A DNA stretch of 64,000 nt from an uncultured Flavobacteriales bacterium (lineage in GTDB: Bacteria; Bacteroidota; Bacteroidia; Flavobacteriales; Schleiferiaceae). Location of the stretch: positions 62,001 through 126,000 of the forward strand of contig CAJXKC010000004.1 in assembly GCA_913055685.1 (NCBI GenBank). The letters run 5' to 3'. Shown here piece by piece: positions 1 to 9,716 of this stretch. The position numbers were made by a program, and so were the translations under genes. Under the pieces are notes generated by a model. That model worked only from the letters and a program-made list of their open reading frames with translations, was not told where the DNA came from and ran no database searches. Positions within the stretch are counted from its first letter, which is position 1; the number at the start of each line of letters is the position of its first letter.

Positions 1-1
1 C

Positions 2-802
2 ATTCTCCATGTCTTGCGCTGTTTTGAAAATGATAATATCACGCACGTAGATGGATCTGTAGATCCTTTACGAGATAAGGACACCATTGATACCGAGCTT
101 CAATTTAAAGATTTAGAAACGCTTGAGAAAAGATTGGATAAGCATCGTAAGGCGGCGCGCACCGGCGATAAAAGCGAAGTGAAGAACGTTGATCTTCTAG
201 AGCGTTTAATGAAGCACATCGAATCGGGTGCCAATGTTCGTTCTTTCGATCGCAATGAGGATGAGAATGAGCTCATTCGCGAGATTCAATTCCTAACCGA
301 TAAGCCCGTGCTTTACGTTTGTAATGTGGATGAATCGGCAGCCTTAGCAGGAAATGATTGGGTGAAGCAAGTAGAGGAAATGGCTAAGACCGAAGGGGCA
401 GAGGTTATCCATTTAGCTGCAGCAACCGAGGCAGATATCAATGAATTAGAATCCTACGAAGAGCGCCAAATATTCTTGGACGACTTAGGCTTAACCGAGC
501 CAGGGGTAAATCGCCTTATCCGCAAAGCTTATCACTTATTGAACTTGCAAACTTATTTTACCGCTGGTGAAAAAGAGGTGCGGGCCTGGACCATCAAAAA
601 AGGCTTTACGGCACCCCAAGCAGCGGGAGTAATTCACACCGATTTTGAGAAGGGCTTTATTCGTGCTGAGGTCATCAAGTATGATGACTATGTACAATTT
701 GGCTCCGAAACAGCAGTACGAGATGCGGGTAAGCTAAAGGTTGAGGGCAAGGAGTATGTAGTATCGGATGGCGATATTATGCACTTCCGCTTTAACGTCT
801 AA
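2..802 (+). CDS. ychF: YchF/Ola1-type ATPase, 5'-truncated by window edge
   Basis: The reading frame is open from base 2, so the real start and the G1-G3 motifs lie outside the window. The first visible residues (HVLRCFEND, then HVDGSVDPLRD) match the conserved region of the YchF/Ola1 family of OBG-related P-loop ATPases. A coiled-coil stretch follows (about residues 30-90 of the visible part), then the NVDE adenine-specificity motif (CNVDES; the family has NxxE where GTPases have NKxD), and a C-terminal TGS domain (from about LNLQTYFTAGEKE to the end, MHFRFNV). YchF is a cytosolic, ribosome- and stress-associated ATPase. Family assignment is firm. It stands upstream of parE with a 92-bp gap, so probably a separate unit. 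Confidence 0.95.
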   Translation: MLHVLRCFENDNITHVDGSVDPLRDKDTIDTELQFKDLETLEKRLDKHRKAARTGDKSEVKNVDLLERLMKHIESGANVRSFDRNEDENELIREIQFLTDKPVLYVCNVDESAALAGNDWVKQVEEMAKTEGAEVIHLAAATEADINELESYEERQIFLDDLGLTEPGVNRLIRKAYHLLNLQTYFTAGEKEVRAWTIKKGFTAPQAAGVIHTDFEKGFIRAEVIKYDDYVQFGSETAVRDAGKLKVEGKEYVVSDGDIMHFRFNV

Positions 803-859
803 GACTCTTAATAAGTTGTGAAAAACTAGTCAGGCTGCGGCCTCGGCAATTCTACGGCT

Positions 860-877
860 ATCGCTAATTTTAGCGAT
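860..877. repeat. short inverted repeat upstream of parE
   Basis: ATCGCTA and TAGCGAT flank a 4-base loop (ATTT), 18 bp before the parE start codon. No T-tract follows, so it is not a convincing terminator. It could be an operator or a leader hairpin. No good TAnnTTTG box is visible in this gap. Confidence 0.35.
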
Positions 878-894
878 TATCCCATAATTCTATC

Positions 895-2781
895 ATGGCC
901 GTAGAACAAAGCAATTACAGCGAGGAAAATATTCGCTCCCTCGATTGGAAGGAGCACATTCGTTTAAGACCCGGTATGTACATCGGTAAACTAGGAGATG
1001 GTTCATCTCCCGATGATGGTGTGTACATTCTCCTAAAGGAGGTCTTGGATAACTCTATCGATGAATTTGTGATGGGAGCCGGAAAGACGGTCGAGATCAG
1101 TATTCGCGATGGAGAAGTAGCCGTACGCGATTACGGTCGGGGTATTCCGCTCGGGAAAGTGGTTGATGTAGTTTCTAAAATTAACACCGGAGCTAAATAC
1201 GATTCGAAGGCATTTAAAAAATCGGTTGGTTTAAATGGGGTAGGGGCAAAAGCAGTAAATGCACTGAGTGACTATTTTATGGTACAATCGGTGCGCGATG
1301 GTCAGACCAAGGTGGCCCGCTTCGAAAAAGGGAACTTAGTAGAAGACGCCGATATAAAGGAGTCTTCTTTACGCAAGGGCACCAAGGTTGTCTTTAAACC
1401 GGACGCGGGTGTTTTCAAAAACTACCGCTATGTGAAGGAGTATGTAGAGAAAATGCTCTGGAACTATGCCTATCTAAATCCGGGTCTTACCATCGTCTTT
1501 AATGGTGAAAAGATTTACAGTGAAAACGGCTTAAAAGACTTATTGTCGGATGCCATCGATAGTCCGGTTTTGCACGACATCATTCACCTTCGTGGAGAAG
1601 ATATCGAAATCGCTCTCACGCACAGTGAGCGGAGTCAGAGTGATATGTACTACTCCTTTGTTAATGGACAGCATACCACTCAAGGTGGTACCCACCAAGC
1701 AGCCTTACGTGAGGCCTTGGTAAAGACCCTGCGCGAGTTTTACAATAAGAGCTTTGACGCTTCAGATATCCGCGATTCGGTGGTGGCAGCGATTGCTATC
1801 AAGGTTATTGAGCCGGTTTTTGAATCGCAAACCAAAACCAAATTAGGTTCTAATGATATGGGGCCGGAAGGGCCAACGGTTAGAACCTTCGTCAACGATT
1901 TTGTGAAAAATAAGCTGGATAATTTCCTCCATAAGAATGAGGAAATTGCCGAAGCTATTTACCGCAAGATTCTGCGTGCTGAAAAGGAGCGCAAGGAATT
2001 AAGCGGTATTAAGAAATTAGCACGAGAGCGAGCCAAGAAGGCTAGTTTGCACAATCGTAAACTTCGCGATTGTCGCAAGCATTACAATGACGAAAAGGAT
2101 TCCGAACATCGCCTCAGCACTACCTTGTTTATTACCGAGGGTGATTCGGCCAGTGGATCCATTACTAAGTCAAGGAATGTTAATACCCAAGCGGTTTTTA
2201 GCCTCAAGGGGAAACCACTTAACTGCTACGGCCTTACTAAAAAGGTGGTTTATGAAAATGAGGAGTTCAACCTCTTGCAGGCCGCTTTAAATATTGAAGA
2301 CGGCCTAGAAAACTTGCGTTACAATAATGTGGTAATTGCCACTGATGCCGATGTGGATGGTATGCACATTCGCTTGCTCTTAATCACCTTCTTCTTGCAG
2401 TTCTTCCCGGACTTGGTTAAAGAAGGACATCTATACATTTTGCAAACCCCGCTCTTTAGGGTTCGAAATAAGAAGGAGACTATTTATTGCTACTCCGAGG
2501 AAGAGAAGCGCGCGGCTTTATTGAAGTTGGGCGTGAAGGCTGAGATTACGCGCTTTAAAGGATTGGGTGAAATTTCTCCCGATGAGTTTAAATACTTCAT
2601 TGGCGAAGACATTCGACTCGATCCAGTGATGTTAAGTAAGGATGCGACCATCGACGAGATCCTTCAATTCTACATGGGTAAAAATACCCCCAAACGTCAG
2701 GAGTTTATCATCGAGAACCTTCGAGTGGAGCGCGATCCTACCGAAGACGAAGAAAAAGCAATCTTGGATGAAGATAAATGA
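895..2781 (+). CDS. parE: DNA topoisomerase IV subunit B (ParE)
   Basis: ATP-dependent type IIA topoisomerase subunit that decatenates and relaxes chromosomes together with ParC. The 628-residue protein shows the GHKL ATPase motifs ([15 protein letters not shown] with the catalytic Glu; [20 protein letters not shown]), then the transducer domain, then the TOPRIM domain with EGDSA at 415-419 and DADVDG at 484-489, then FKGLGE. Length matches ParE, not the longer GyrB with its insert. It is followed by a small ORF and parC in the same direction with overlapping ends, so the two subunits are probably co-transcribed. The ATG at 895 sits just upstream of the first conserved block. Confidence 0.95.
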   Translation: MAVEQSNYSEENIRSLDWKEHIRLRPGMYIGKLGDGSSPDDGVYILLKEVLDNSIDEFVMGAGKTVEISIRDGEVAVRDYGRGIPLGKVVDVVSKINTGAKYDSKAFKKSVGLNGVGAKAVNALSDYFMVQSVRDGQTKVARFEKGNLVEDADIKESSLRKGTKVVFKPDAGVFKNYRYVKEYVEKMLWNYAYLNPGLTIVFNGEKIYSENGLKDLLSDAIDSPVLHDIIHLRGEDIEIALTHSERSQSDMYYSFVNGQHTTQGGTHQAALREALVKTLREFYNKSFDASDIRDSVVAAIAIKVIEPVFESQTKTKLGSNDMGPEGPTVRTFVNDFVKNKLDNFLHKNEEIAEAIYRKILRAEKERKELSGIKKLARERAKKASLHNRKLRDCRKHYNDEKDSEHRLSTTLFITEGDSASGSITKSRNVNTQAVFSLKGKPLNCYGLTKKVVYENEEFNLLQAALNIEDGLENLRYNNVVIATDADVDGMHIRLLLITFFLQFFPDLVKEGHLYILQTPLFRVRNKKETIYCYSEEEKRAALLKLGVKAEITRFKGLGEISPDEFKYFIGEDIRLDPVMLSKDATIDEILQFYMGKNTPKRQEFIIENLRVERDPTEDEEKAILDEDK

Positions 2782-3241
2782 TCGAACCCAATCCAAGCTC
2801 AATTCGGTTCTATTCGTATTGGGATTGCTGGCCATCTTCATTTACATCGGTCTGTCTCTTCTTAAAGGGGCTTACCGCGAATTGTGGTGGTTTGGAGCCA
2901 GCGGTTTGGCGATCTTAGTTTACTTGGTTTATAGAGGGCCGGTGCACTTTATGTACGATAGTGAAGGGGAAGTGATGAATTTGATTACCTCCGACCCAAT
3001 TTGGTCTCCCTTAATTCGCAGTTTTAACAAGCGTTACGAATTTCCAAAGCGAAAGCTGTATAAGTATAAAATAAGTCGCTGGCCTTTAAGGCGGAAGCTT
3101 ACCATTTACATCAGTTCAAGGACTGGCGGTTATAAAAGACGCAGCTTGCTGATCTCTTATGTTAAAGGAGCGGATTTAGCAAAACTTAAAAATTCATTAG
3201 CCAAAAATTCACAAGCGGAAAAGAATGGCAGAAGAAAATAA
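2768..3241 (+). CDS. small membrane protein between parE and parC
   Basis: 157 codons from an ATG that overlaps the parE stop by 14 bp. The frame stays open further upstream, but a longer product would overlap parE deeply and has no plausible start. Residues about 10-28 ([19 protein letters not shown]) and about 35-50 form two hydrophobic helices, followed by a basic cytosolic-looking domain containing [19 protein letters not shown] and a Lys-rich C terminus. The 3' end overlaps parC by 17 bp. No family is recognised. The overlaps at both ends suggest translational coupling with the topoisomerase IV subunits; a direct role in topology is inference only. Confidence 0.75.
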   Translation: MKINDRTQSKLNSVLFVLGLLAIFIYIGLSLLKGAYRELWWFGASGLAILVYLVYRGPVHFMYDSEGEVMNLITSDPIWSPLIRSFNKRYEFPKRKLYKYKISRWPLRRKLTIYISSRTGGYKRRSLLISYVKGADLAKLKNSLAKNSQAEKNGRRK

Positions 3242-5840
3242 AGATCCTCAAGAGGAACAAGAGCAAAACTCGGCCGAAGAGGCAACGATTACCCGGGTGT
3301 CGGGGATGTACGAAGAGTACTTTCTCGACTATGCATCTTACGTGATTTTAGAAAGGGCCGTACCCACCTTGGGCGATGGTATGAAGCCGGTGCAACGCCG
3401 TATTCTCCACGCCTTAAAGGAAATGGACGATGGTCGTTATCACAAGGTGGCCAATGTTATTGGTCAGACTATGAAATACCACCCGCATGGGGATGCCTCC
3501 ATTGGGGATGCCTTGGTGCAATTAGGGCAGAAAGAATTACTTATTGATGCGCAAGGTAACTGGGGTAATGTTCTCACCGGCGATTCGGCTGCGGCGCCTC
3601 GATACATTGAAGCACGCCTTTCCAAGTTCGCCTTAGAAGTTATTTACAGTCCGAAGATCACCGAGTGGCAGTCTAGCTATGATGGTCGTGGTAAAGAACC
3701 GGTAGAGTTTCCGGTAAAGTTTCCCCTACTATTAGCGCAGGGGGTAGAAGGTATTGCGGTGGGCTTATCTACCAAGATAATGCCGCATAACTTCAATGAA
3801 TTATTAGACGCCTCGGTAAAGATTCTCAAGGGGCAGCGCTTCGACTTATTACCTGATTTCCCAACCGGGGGTATCGCCGATTTTAGTCAGTATAACGAAG
3901 GACTCCGTGGTAGCCGAATTCGCGTAAGAGCGCGTATTAATATCCTTGATAAGAAGACCCTAGTTATCGAAGAGGTGCCTTTTGGGACCACCACTGGTAG
4001 TTTAATTGACTCCATCCTTAAAGCCAATGATAAAGGGAAGATTAAGGTTAAGAAGATCGAGGATAACACTGCTGATAAAGTAGAGATTCTGGTGCATTTG
4101 CCTTCCGGCGTTTCTCCCGATAAAATGATCGACGCTTTATATGCCTTCACCGATTGTGAGGTTTCTATCGCTCCGCTTAGTTGTGTTATTGAAAACGATT
4201 CTCCGCATTTCTTATCGGTAAAGGAAATCTTACGTCGCAATGTTGAGAACACGACCGATGTGCTCAAAGCTGAGTTAAACTGGGAGCTCAATGAATTGCA
4301 AGAACAATGGCATTTCGCTTCCCTGGAAAAAATCTTCATCGAAGAACGCATCTACCGGGATATTGAAGAAGCCGAAACTTGGGAGGAGGTAATTCAGAAT
4401 ATTAGAGTGGGATTGCAGCCTCATATCAAGCATTTATTGCGTGATGTTACCGAGGAGGATATCGTTCGACTGACTGAAATTCGGATTAAACGGATTTCAA
4501 AATTCGATAAAGACAAGGCCGATGCGCATATCGAAGCATTGGAAGGTAAGATTGAAAAGGTGAAATTCCACCTCGCCAATTTAATTGACTATGCCATTGA
4601 GTGGTATAAAGGGATTAAAAAGAAGTACGGTGAGGGACGTGATCGCAAGACCGAAATCCGACTTTTCGAGGACATCGATGCCACCAAGGTAGCTATGGCC
4701 AATGTGAAGCTTTATGCCAATTTGGAAGAGGGCTTCGTTGGAACTAGTTTAAAGAAGGATACCTTTATTTGTGATTGCTCGGATATCGACGATTTAATTG
4801 TCTTTACTAAGGATGGCCAGATGGTTGTTACCAAGGTCGACCAAAAAACTTATGTGGGTAAGAATATTATTCACGTAGCGGTATGGAAGAAGGGTGATAA
4901 GCGCACCACCTACAATATGATTTACCGCGATGGTCCCAAAGGGGCTTCCTTTATGAAGCGTTTCCAGGTAACAGCCATTACCCGGGATAAACACTATGAC
5001 CTTACGGCAGGCAATAAAGGTTCCGAGGTCTTACACTTTACGGCCAATCCCAATGGGGAAGCGGAAGTAGTAATGGTGCACCTGCGAGCCTTGCAGCGTT
5101 TAAAGAAGTTGAAATTTGAAATCGACTTTTCGGAACTGGCGATAAAGGGTCGCGCTTCTAAAGGAAATACGGTATCAAAATATCCGATCAAGAAAATTGA
5201 ACTGAAGGAGGAAGGGGTTTCTACCCTGGCTGCTCGTAAAATATGGTTCGATGAAACGGTAAACCGCTTAAACGTCGAGGGTCGCGGTCGTCTGCTCGGC
5301 AGCTTTAAAGGGGAGGATAAAATTCTGGAAATCAGCGCAAGCGGTCATTACCGTTTATTAGGCTTCGATTTAAGTGTGCATTTTGATGACAATTGGACCT
5401 TAATTGAAAAGTTTGACCCCGAGAAACCCATTAGTGCAGTTTACTTTGATGGGGATAAGCAGAAGCATTTTGTGAAGCGATTTGTTCCGGAAGTTATTGA
5501 TCGTCAGGAACTTTTTATTACCGAACACCCCGATTCTAAGCTTGAATTTGTTAGTATTGATGCCCAGCCGCGTATCGAAATTATCTTCCGTAAGGTAAAT
5601 GGCAAGCAGAAAGACAATGAAGAGGTGGTTTTAAGTGACTTTATCGCGGTAAAAGGCGAGAAGGCACAAGGGAACCAACTAAGTAGGGATTCTGTGCGTA
5701 AGATTAATGCCTTGGAACCCCTACAGCCGGAAGCTAATGATGATGAAGAGGAGCAGGCGAAAACAAATGAAGCAAATGAAAAAAGTGAAGATATCGGCGA
5801 TTTGGAAGACGATGGCCAAATCACCCTTAGTTTGGATTAG
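3225..5840 (+). CDS. parC: DNA topoisomerase IV subunit A (ParC)
   Basis: DNA-cleaving subunit of topoisomerase IV, 871 residues. After an acidic N-terminal tail (1-22) come the winged-helix and breakage-reunion domain with KPVQRRILHAL, the quinolone-region sequence YHPHGDASIGDAL, and the catalytic tyrosine Y127 in AAPRYIEARL. A coiled-coil gate region follows (around 400-460), then a degenerate C-terminal beta-pinwheel without a clear GyrA box, ending in a very acidic tail. Lack of a GyrA box plus pairing with ParE support ParC rather than GyrA. The start overlaps the preceding small gene by 17 bp, and the 3' end overlaps the next gene by 29 bp. Confidence 0.94.
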   Translation: MAEENKDPQEEQEQNSAEEATITRVSGMYEEYFLDYASYVILERAVPTLGDGMKPVQRRILHALKEMDDGRYHKVANVIGQTMKYHPHGDASIGDALVQLGQKELLIDAQGNWGNVLTGDSAAAPRYIEARLSKFALEVIYSPKITEWQSSYDGRGKEPVEFPVKFPLLLAQGVEGIAVGLSTKIMPHNFNELLDASVKILKGQRFDLLPDFPTGGIADFSQYNEGLRGSRIRVRARINILDKKTLVIEEVPFGTTTGSLIDSILKANDKGKIKVKKIEDNTADKVEILVHLPSGVSPDKMIDALYAFTDCEVSIAPLSCVIENDSPHFLSVKEILRRNVENTTDVLKAELNWELNELQEQWHFASLEKIFIEERIYRDIEEAETWEEVIQNIRVGLQPHIKHLLRDVTEEDIVRLTEIRIKRISKFDKDKADAHIEALEGKIEKVKFHLANLIDYAIEWYKGIKKKYGEGRDRKTEIRLFEDIDATKVAMANVKLYANLEEGFVGTSLKKDTFICDCSDIDDLIVFTKDGQMVVTKVDQKTYVGKNIIHVAVWKKGDKRTTYNMIYRDGPKGASFMKRFQVTAITRDKHYDLTAGNKGSEVLHFTANPNGEAEVVMVHLRALQRLKKLKFEIDFSELAIKGRASKGNTVSKYPIKKIELKEEGVSTLAARKIWFDETVNRLNVEGRGRLLGSFKGEDKILEISASGHYRLLGFDLSVHFDDNWTLIEKFDPEKPISAVYFDGDKQKHFVKRFVPEVIDRQELFITEHPDSKLEFVSIDAQPRIEIIFRKVNGKQKDNEEVVLSDFIAVKGEKAQGNQLSRDSVRKINALEPLQPEANDDEEEQAKTNEANEKSEDIGDLEDDGQITLSLD

Positions 5841-7437
5841 TATCTTAGGATTATTTGGATTTGAGGCTCATGCTCAGGCCAACGATAGTCTAGATATGCG
5901 CGCTTTAGGGCGCTTTGGCTATACGCAAACGATTAATGATGTTTGGGGATGGGTGGATACCGCTACCAATAAAGAATATGCTCTTGTAGGCGTACAAAAT
6001 GGCTTGTCTATTGTTGACGTTACTAATCCTACTAATCCGGTTCAAACTAATTTCTTTAGCGGTGCGAGCTCCATTTGGCGAGATATGAAGACCTGGGGCA
6101 ATTATGCCTATACCGTTCACGATATCTTCAATGGCACTTCAAATGGTATTTTCATCGTAGATATGACTACCATTTACGACCAATACCCTAGCACTTATAC
6201 TCGCAACCCTATGATTCAAGTGCCTAGCGGTAACTTCGAAATATTGCAAAGAGCACATAATATTTACATTGATGAACAGGGTTATTTATACCTATTCGGT
6301 TCCAATATTGCTCAGGGTGGGGCATTGATTTTTGACCTAAATCCAGATCCTACCAATCCGACTTATCTGGGCATGTACAACAACCATTACCTGCACGATG
6401 GGGTAGCTCGCGGCGATACTATGTGGGGAGCAGCTATTAATGCTGGTTTCTTCGTGGCGGTAGATGTGAGTACTCCGGCTAGTCCTGTGCAGTACAATTT
6501 TACCCAACAAACGCCTTACAGCTTCACCCACAACATTTGGTTTAGTGATGATAACCAAAGGGTTTTTACAACTGATGAGCGCAGCGGTGCCTACATTGGC
6601 GAGTACGATGTTAGCGATTTTAATAATGTGAGTGAGCTTGATCGAATCCGTACCAAGTTTAGTAATGATGTAATTCCTCATAATGTACATTTCCACAATA
6701 ACTTCCTGGTTAACTCTTACTATACTGCTGGAGTGCAGATTTTAGATGTGAGCGAACCCGGCATTATGGTAGAAACCGGCTATTACGATACTTCCAATGA
6801 TAGTGGTGATGGTTTTGGTGGTTGTTGGGGTGCTTATCCTTACCTGCCTAGCGGCAACATTTTAGCTACCGATCGTCAACGAGGCCTATTTGTTTTAAGT
6901 TCCGATTACACCCGGGCTTCCTTTATCAATGTAAGTGTAATCGACTCACTAAACCAGCAATCATTAATTAATGCCGATGTAGAGTTATTGGGTGGTGATA
7001 TTAGCGGCCGGACCAATATTTTCGGTAACCTTAAAGGGGGGCAGGTGGCCTCCGGTACCTATAGCTTGGTGGCCTCTAAAAATGGCTATTTGCCTGATAC
7101 GATAAGTGTGAGTCTTAGTCCGGGTAATATGCTTAATGTTCAAGTGGCTTTATTACCAGCTAATGTTTCCCTAGATGAAATGGGCCCTTTACGCAGTTTA
7201 GATATTTATCCCAATCCCTTGCAAGGCGACCAAGCTTCCTTGCAGTTAAGTAAGTGGAGCGATGACTTCAAAGGAGCGCAATATCGTTTAATCGACCTCA
7301 ATGGTAGAGTATTACAAAGCGGTACTCTAGAAGCTAAACAAGTAGATTTAGCGCAAAATCAATTAGCAGAGGGCGTGTACCAATTCCAAATCAGCACCGG
7401 GAATTATCAGCGATCTTTCCGCCTAATGATTTTGTAG
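5812..7437 (+). CDS. T9SS-secreted choice-of-anchor B family protein
   Basis: 541 residues with the ATG at 5812 chosen because it gives a compact signal peptide (MAKSPLVWISILGLFGF then AHA-QA); an ATG at 5776 would give a longer n-region and cannot be excluded. The body (about 30-400) has LVIVD-type beta-propeller repeats such as GLSIVDVTNPTNPV, GVQILDVSEPG and ALIFDLN, typical of the choice-of-anchor B family. A carboxypeptidase-regulatory-like beta-sandwich follows (around 405-470), and the last ~75 residues form a T9SS type A sorting domain (LDIYPNPL ... LAEGVYQFQIS ... FRLMIL). It is predicted to be exported to the cell surface or medium. Its 5' end overlaps parC by 29 bp. The substrate is unknown. 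Confidence 0.85.
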   Translation: MAKSPLVWISILGLFGFEAHAQANDSLDMRALGRFGYTQTINDVWGWVDTATNKEYALVGVQNGLSIVDVTNPTNPVQTNFFSGASSIWRDMKTWGNYAYTVHDIFNGTSNGIFIVDMTTIYDQYPSTYTRNPMIQVPSGNFEILQRAHNIYIDEQGYLYLFGSNIAQGGALIFDLNPDPTNPTYLGMYNNHYLHDGVARGDTMWGAAINAGFFVAVDVSTPASPVQYNFTQQTPYSFTHNIWFSDDNQRVFTTDERSGAYIGEYDVSDFNNVSELDRIRTKFSNDVIPHNVHFHNNFLVNSYYTAGVQILDVSEPGIMVETGYYDTSNDSGDGFGGCWGAYPYLPSGNILATDRQRGLFVLSSDYTRASFINVSVIDSLNQQSLINADVELLGGDISGRTNIFGNLKGGQVASGTYSLVASKNGYLPDTISVSLSPGNMLNVQVALLPANVSLDEMGPLRSLDIYPNPLQGDQASLQLSKWSDDFKGAQYRLIDLNGRVLQSGTLEAKQVDLAQNQLAEGVYQFQISTGNYQRSFRLMIL

Positions 7438-7444
7438 AATTAGC

Positions 7445-8650
7445 CTATTTTTCGGTCTCCTGCATAGCTTTCCAAATGGCGGCTACGCTATTTTCCCAGC
7501 TATGAGACTGAGCAAAGCGAATACGCTCTTCATAAACAGCTTGATCACCAATGCTATCTAAACCCTCTTGTATAGCCTTGGCGTAGCCCTCAGGGCCTTC
7601 GGCTAGGTATACATGATCTTTGAAAATCTCCATGGCCCTGGTAGGTGTAGCTACAGTAGGCTTTCCCATGGCTAGGTATTCATCAATCTTACGTGGATAG
7701 TTGCCAATCGTAAGTTCGTTTACCGCCTGTGGATTTAAAGCCACGTCAAAGAAACTTAGATACTGACCTAGTTCTTCGGGTTTCTTAGCTCCCAGGAAAT
7801 GCACATTTTCCATGGCATGCAGGCCACTAGCCTTAAAGGCATCGTCTTCAGGTCCAACCATCACAAAAGACCAGTCGCTTTTAGCCTTAGCCAAGCTCTC
7901 TAGAAGGCCTATGTCAAGGCGGGCTTGCAACAGGGCACCGATGTAGCCAATGATAGGTCCGGCAATACCTTGCATGTCTGCGGGTCTATCATGCTCAAGT
8001 TCGGGGTTAAAAATGCTGAGATCACAACCCTGACCCACATAATAACTGTGGTCATTAAATTGAGCACAGTAATCTTTGAGGTATAATGAATTAGCGACCG
8101 CAAGGTCGTAAGATTTTAATAGCAGCGGTTCAATGCGTTGTCCGTGCTTTTTGAAATAACCGGTCGAAACTAGGTTATCGCGGGAATAGTATACATTCAG
8201 TTTAGCATCTAGCATACTACTGGCGTAGAAGGCTTGAAACATTTCACTGTCGTTAAAGAAGTAATAATCTTTAAAGTTTAGCTCCTTTATCGCCCAGTTT
8301 AATTCGTCAAAAATTTGCTGATTAAGCCCTTTTAATAAGCGATCGTAAATGGCTCCGTCGGGCATCCAGTTTATAGATGGTAATAAAACCCTTGGATCCA
8401 AGGTGTAAAGTCCATCCTTAATATGTTGGATGGGCTCAGCTTTTCCTTTGCGCACCGCTTGTCTTTTAGCGATGTATGCCTTGTCTTCTGACTTATTCTT
8501 TAAAAGGGTGAATAGGTCTAGGGGCCGATTTACATACAAGACTCGATTGTCTCTAGCTATTACTTCGGCAATGTTCTTACAGTTGCTACCTATGGGCACA
8601 TCCCAAGGTTGGTTGCCCATCACGATAAAATCCTGACCTTTCATTTCCAT
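7445..8650 (-). CDS. glycosyltransferase, GT-B fold (GT1/GT4-like)
   Basis: 401 residues. The C-terminal half shows the nucleotide-sugar binding signature of GT-B enzymes: GPIIGYIGALLQARLD, HFLGAKKPEEL and a KIDEYLAMGKPTVATPT block. The N-terminal half begins with DFIVMGNQPWDVPIGSN, resembling glycosyltransferases of capsule/teichuronic type loci. Cytosolic or membrane-peripheral. ATG at 8650 was chosen; a second ATG at 8644 is equally good given the nearby -7 box. It is convergent with the preceding anchor-B gene (7-bp gap) and opens the polysaccharide locus. Donor and acceptor sugars cannot be told from sequence. Confidence 0.85.
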   Translation of the reverse strand: MEMKGQDFIVMGNQPWDVPIGSNCKNIAEVIARDNRVLYVNRPLDLFTLLKNKSEDKAYIAKRQAVRKGKAEPIQHIKDGLYTLDPRVLLPSINWMPDGAIYDRLLKGLNQQIFDELNWAIKELNFKDYYFFNDSEMFQAFYASSMLDAKLNVYYSRDNLVSTGYFKKHGQRIEPLLLKSYDLAVANSLYLKDYCAQFNDHSYYVGQGCDLSIFNPELEHDRPADMQGIAGPIIGYIGALLQARLDIGLLESLAKAKSDWSFVMVGPEDDAFKASGLHAMENVHFLGAKKPEELGQYLSFFDVALNPQAVNELTIGNYPRKIDEYLAMGKPTVATPTRAMEIFKDHVYLAEGPEGYAKAIQEGLDSIGDQAVYEERIRFAQSHSWENSVAAIWKAMQETEK

Positions 8651-8655
8651 ACCCT

Positions 8656-8663
8656 CAAAGTTA
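8656..8663 (-). promoter_or_regulatory. -7 box TAACTTTG of the glycosyltransferase gene
   Basis: On the minus strand TAACTTTG fits the Bacteroidota -7 consensus TAnnTTTG. It ends 5 nt before the ATG at 8650, implying a leaderless or very short-leader transcript. No clear TTG element is seen at the usual upstream distance. Confidence 0.5.
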
Positions 8664-8789
8664 GCTTAAATTCAAGCAGGCTTGGAGCTCCGTTCGAAAT
8701 AATGCTTTATTAATTAAAGATTTAATTCTCCTTTATTTTTAGGGATTGGCAATTGATTAATCTTTAATTTTAACCTGAAAAAATATTTG

Positions 8790-9713
8790 ATGTCGACCAA
8801 ACGTTTACCTGACTTTGTCATTATTGGCGCCGGAAAATCGGGCACTACCTCTTTGAATGAATATTTAAAAGAGCACCCTAAGATTTTTATGGCAACCCGC
8901 AAGGAGCCAAACTTCTTTGCTTTTGAAACACTGGATCCATCAATTTACGATGAAGAAAAGTCCCGTGAATACTATTTCAACTCGGTATTAAAGATTGAGG
9001 ATTATTATAAGCTCTTTGAAGGAGCCAAGGAAGATCAACTTCTAGGAGAAGTATCCAACACCTATATTAGTCACGCTCAGGCATGGGAACGCATCAAACA
9101 TTATGTCCCTAATGCTAAATTAATTGCCATTTTGCGTCATCCAGCGGAACGTTTGTATTCGCGTTATTTCCATTTGGTGCGCGAAAATGAGATTCCTGAA
9201 GGTGGCGCGATGGAAGAGGTCTTTAATCGCGATTCTGTATGGTGGCGTCGCCCCGACTTGGTTAATGAGGGCTTTTATTATGATAAGTTAAAACCCTATT
9301 TCGAGAACTTTCCCAAGGAGCATATCAAGATTTTCCTCTATGAAGAATTTATTGGTGATACCGATCGAGTATTGCGCGACACCTTCGAATTCTTGGGAAT
9401 CGACCCCAATGTGAAGGTAGCGACGGATATTATTTACAATAAAAGCGGTGAGGTTAAAAATAAATCGGTAGACGCTTTGGTTGGACAAAACAGTGGACCC
9501 ATCCTCTTCCTCAAGAAGTTTTTACCTGGTCTGCATCGATACTTGAAAGAAAGTGTATGGGCCAATCGTGTGCTTAATAATCTCCGCAATAAAAACTTGG
9601 ATAAGCCGGGAATGGACCCCGACTTCCGCAAGAGAATTACTCAAGAAATCTATCAAGAGGATATTGAGCAATTAGAGAAATTGTTGGAACGCGATATGTC
9701 TGCTTGGCTCTAG
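8790..9713 (+). CDS. sulfotransferase family protein
   Basis: 307 residues from the ATG at 8790 (a TTG one codon upstream is less likely). The N terminus carries the 5'-phosphosulfate-binding loop IIGAGKSGTTSL (13-21 central), and around R116 lies the 3'-phosphate-binding segment ILRHPAERLYSRY, both diagnostic of PAPS-dependent sulfotransferases (Sulfotransfer_1/3 type). The enzyme transfers sulfate from PAPS to a hydroxyl of a carbohydrate or similar acceptor. Its place 3 bp before a flippase gene and inside a polysaccharide locus suggests that it sulfates an exopolysaccharide or its lipid-linked unit; that target is inference. The upstream region is very AT-rich. Confidence 0.9.
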   Translation: MSTKRLPDFVIIGAGKSGTTSLNEYLKEHPKIFMATRKEPNFFAFETLDPSIYDEEKSREYYFNSVLKIEDYYKLFEGAKEDQLLGEVSNTYISHAQAWERIKHYVPNAKLIAILRHPAERLYSRYFHLVRENEIPEGGAMEEVFNRDSVWWRRPDLVNEGFYYDKLKPYFENFPKEHIKIFLYEEFIGDTDRVLRDTFEFLGIDPNVKVATDIIYNKSGEVKNKSVDALVGQNSGPILFLKKFLPGLHRYLKESVWANRVLNNLRNKNLDKPGMDPDFRKRITQEIYQEDIEQLEKLLERDMSAWL

Positions 9714-9716
9714 CCT

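Noticed and set aside
2642-2767. Upstream extension of the small gene between parE and parC
   Set aside because: This stretch codes for ParE in another frame; translation there shows no conserved or membrane character.
5707-5811. Upstream extension of the choice-of-anchor B gene
   Set aside because: It lies within parC and would put about 35 charged residues before the signal peptide; the ATG at 5812 fits a normal export signal.
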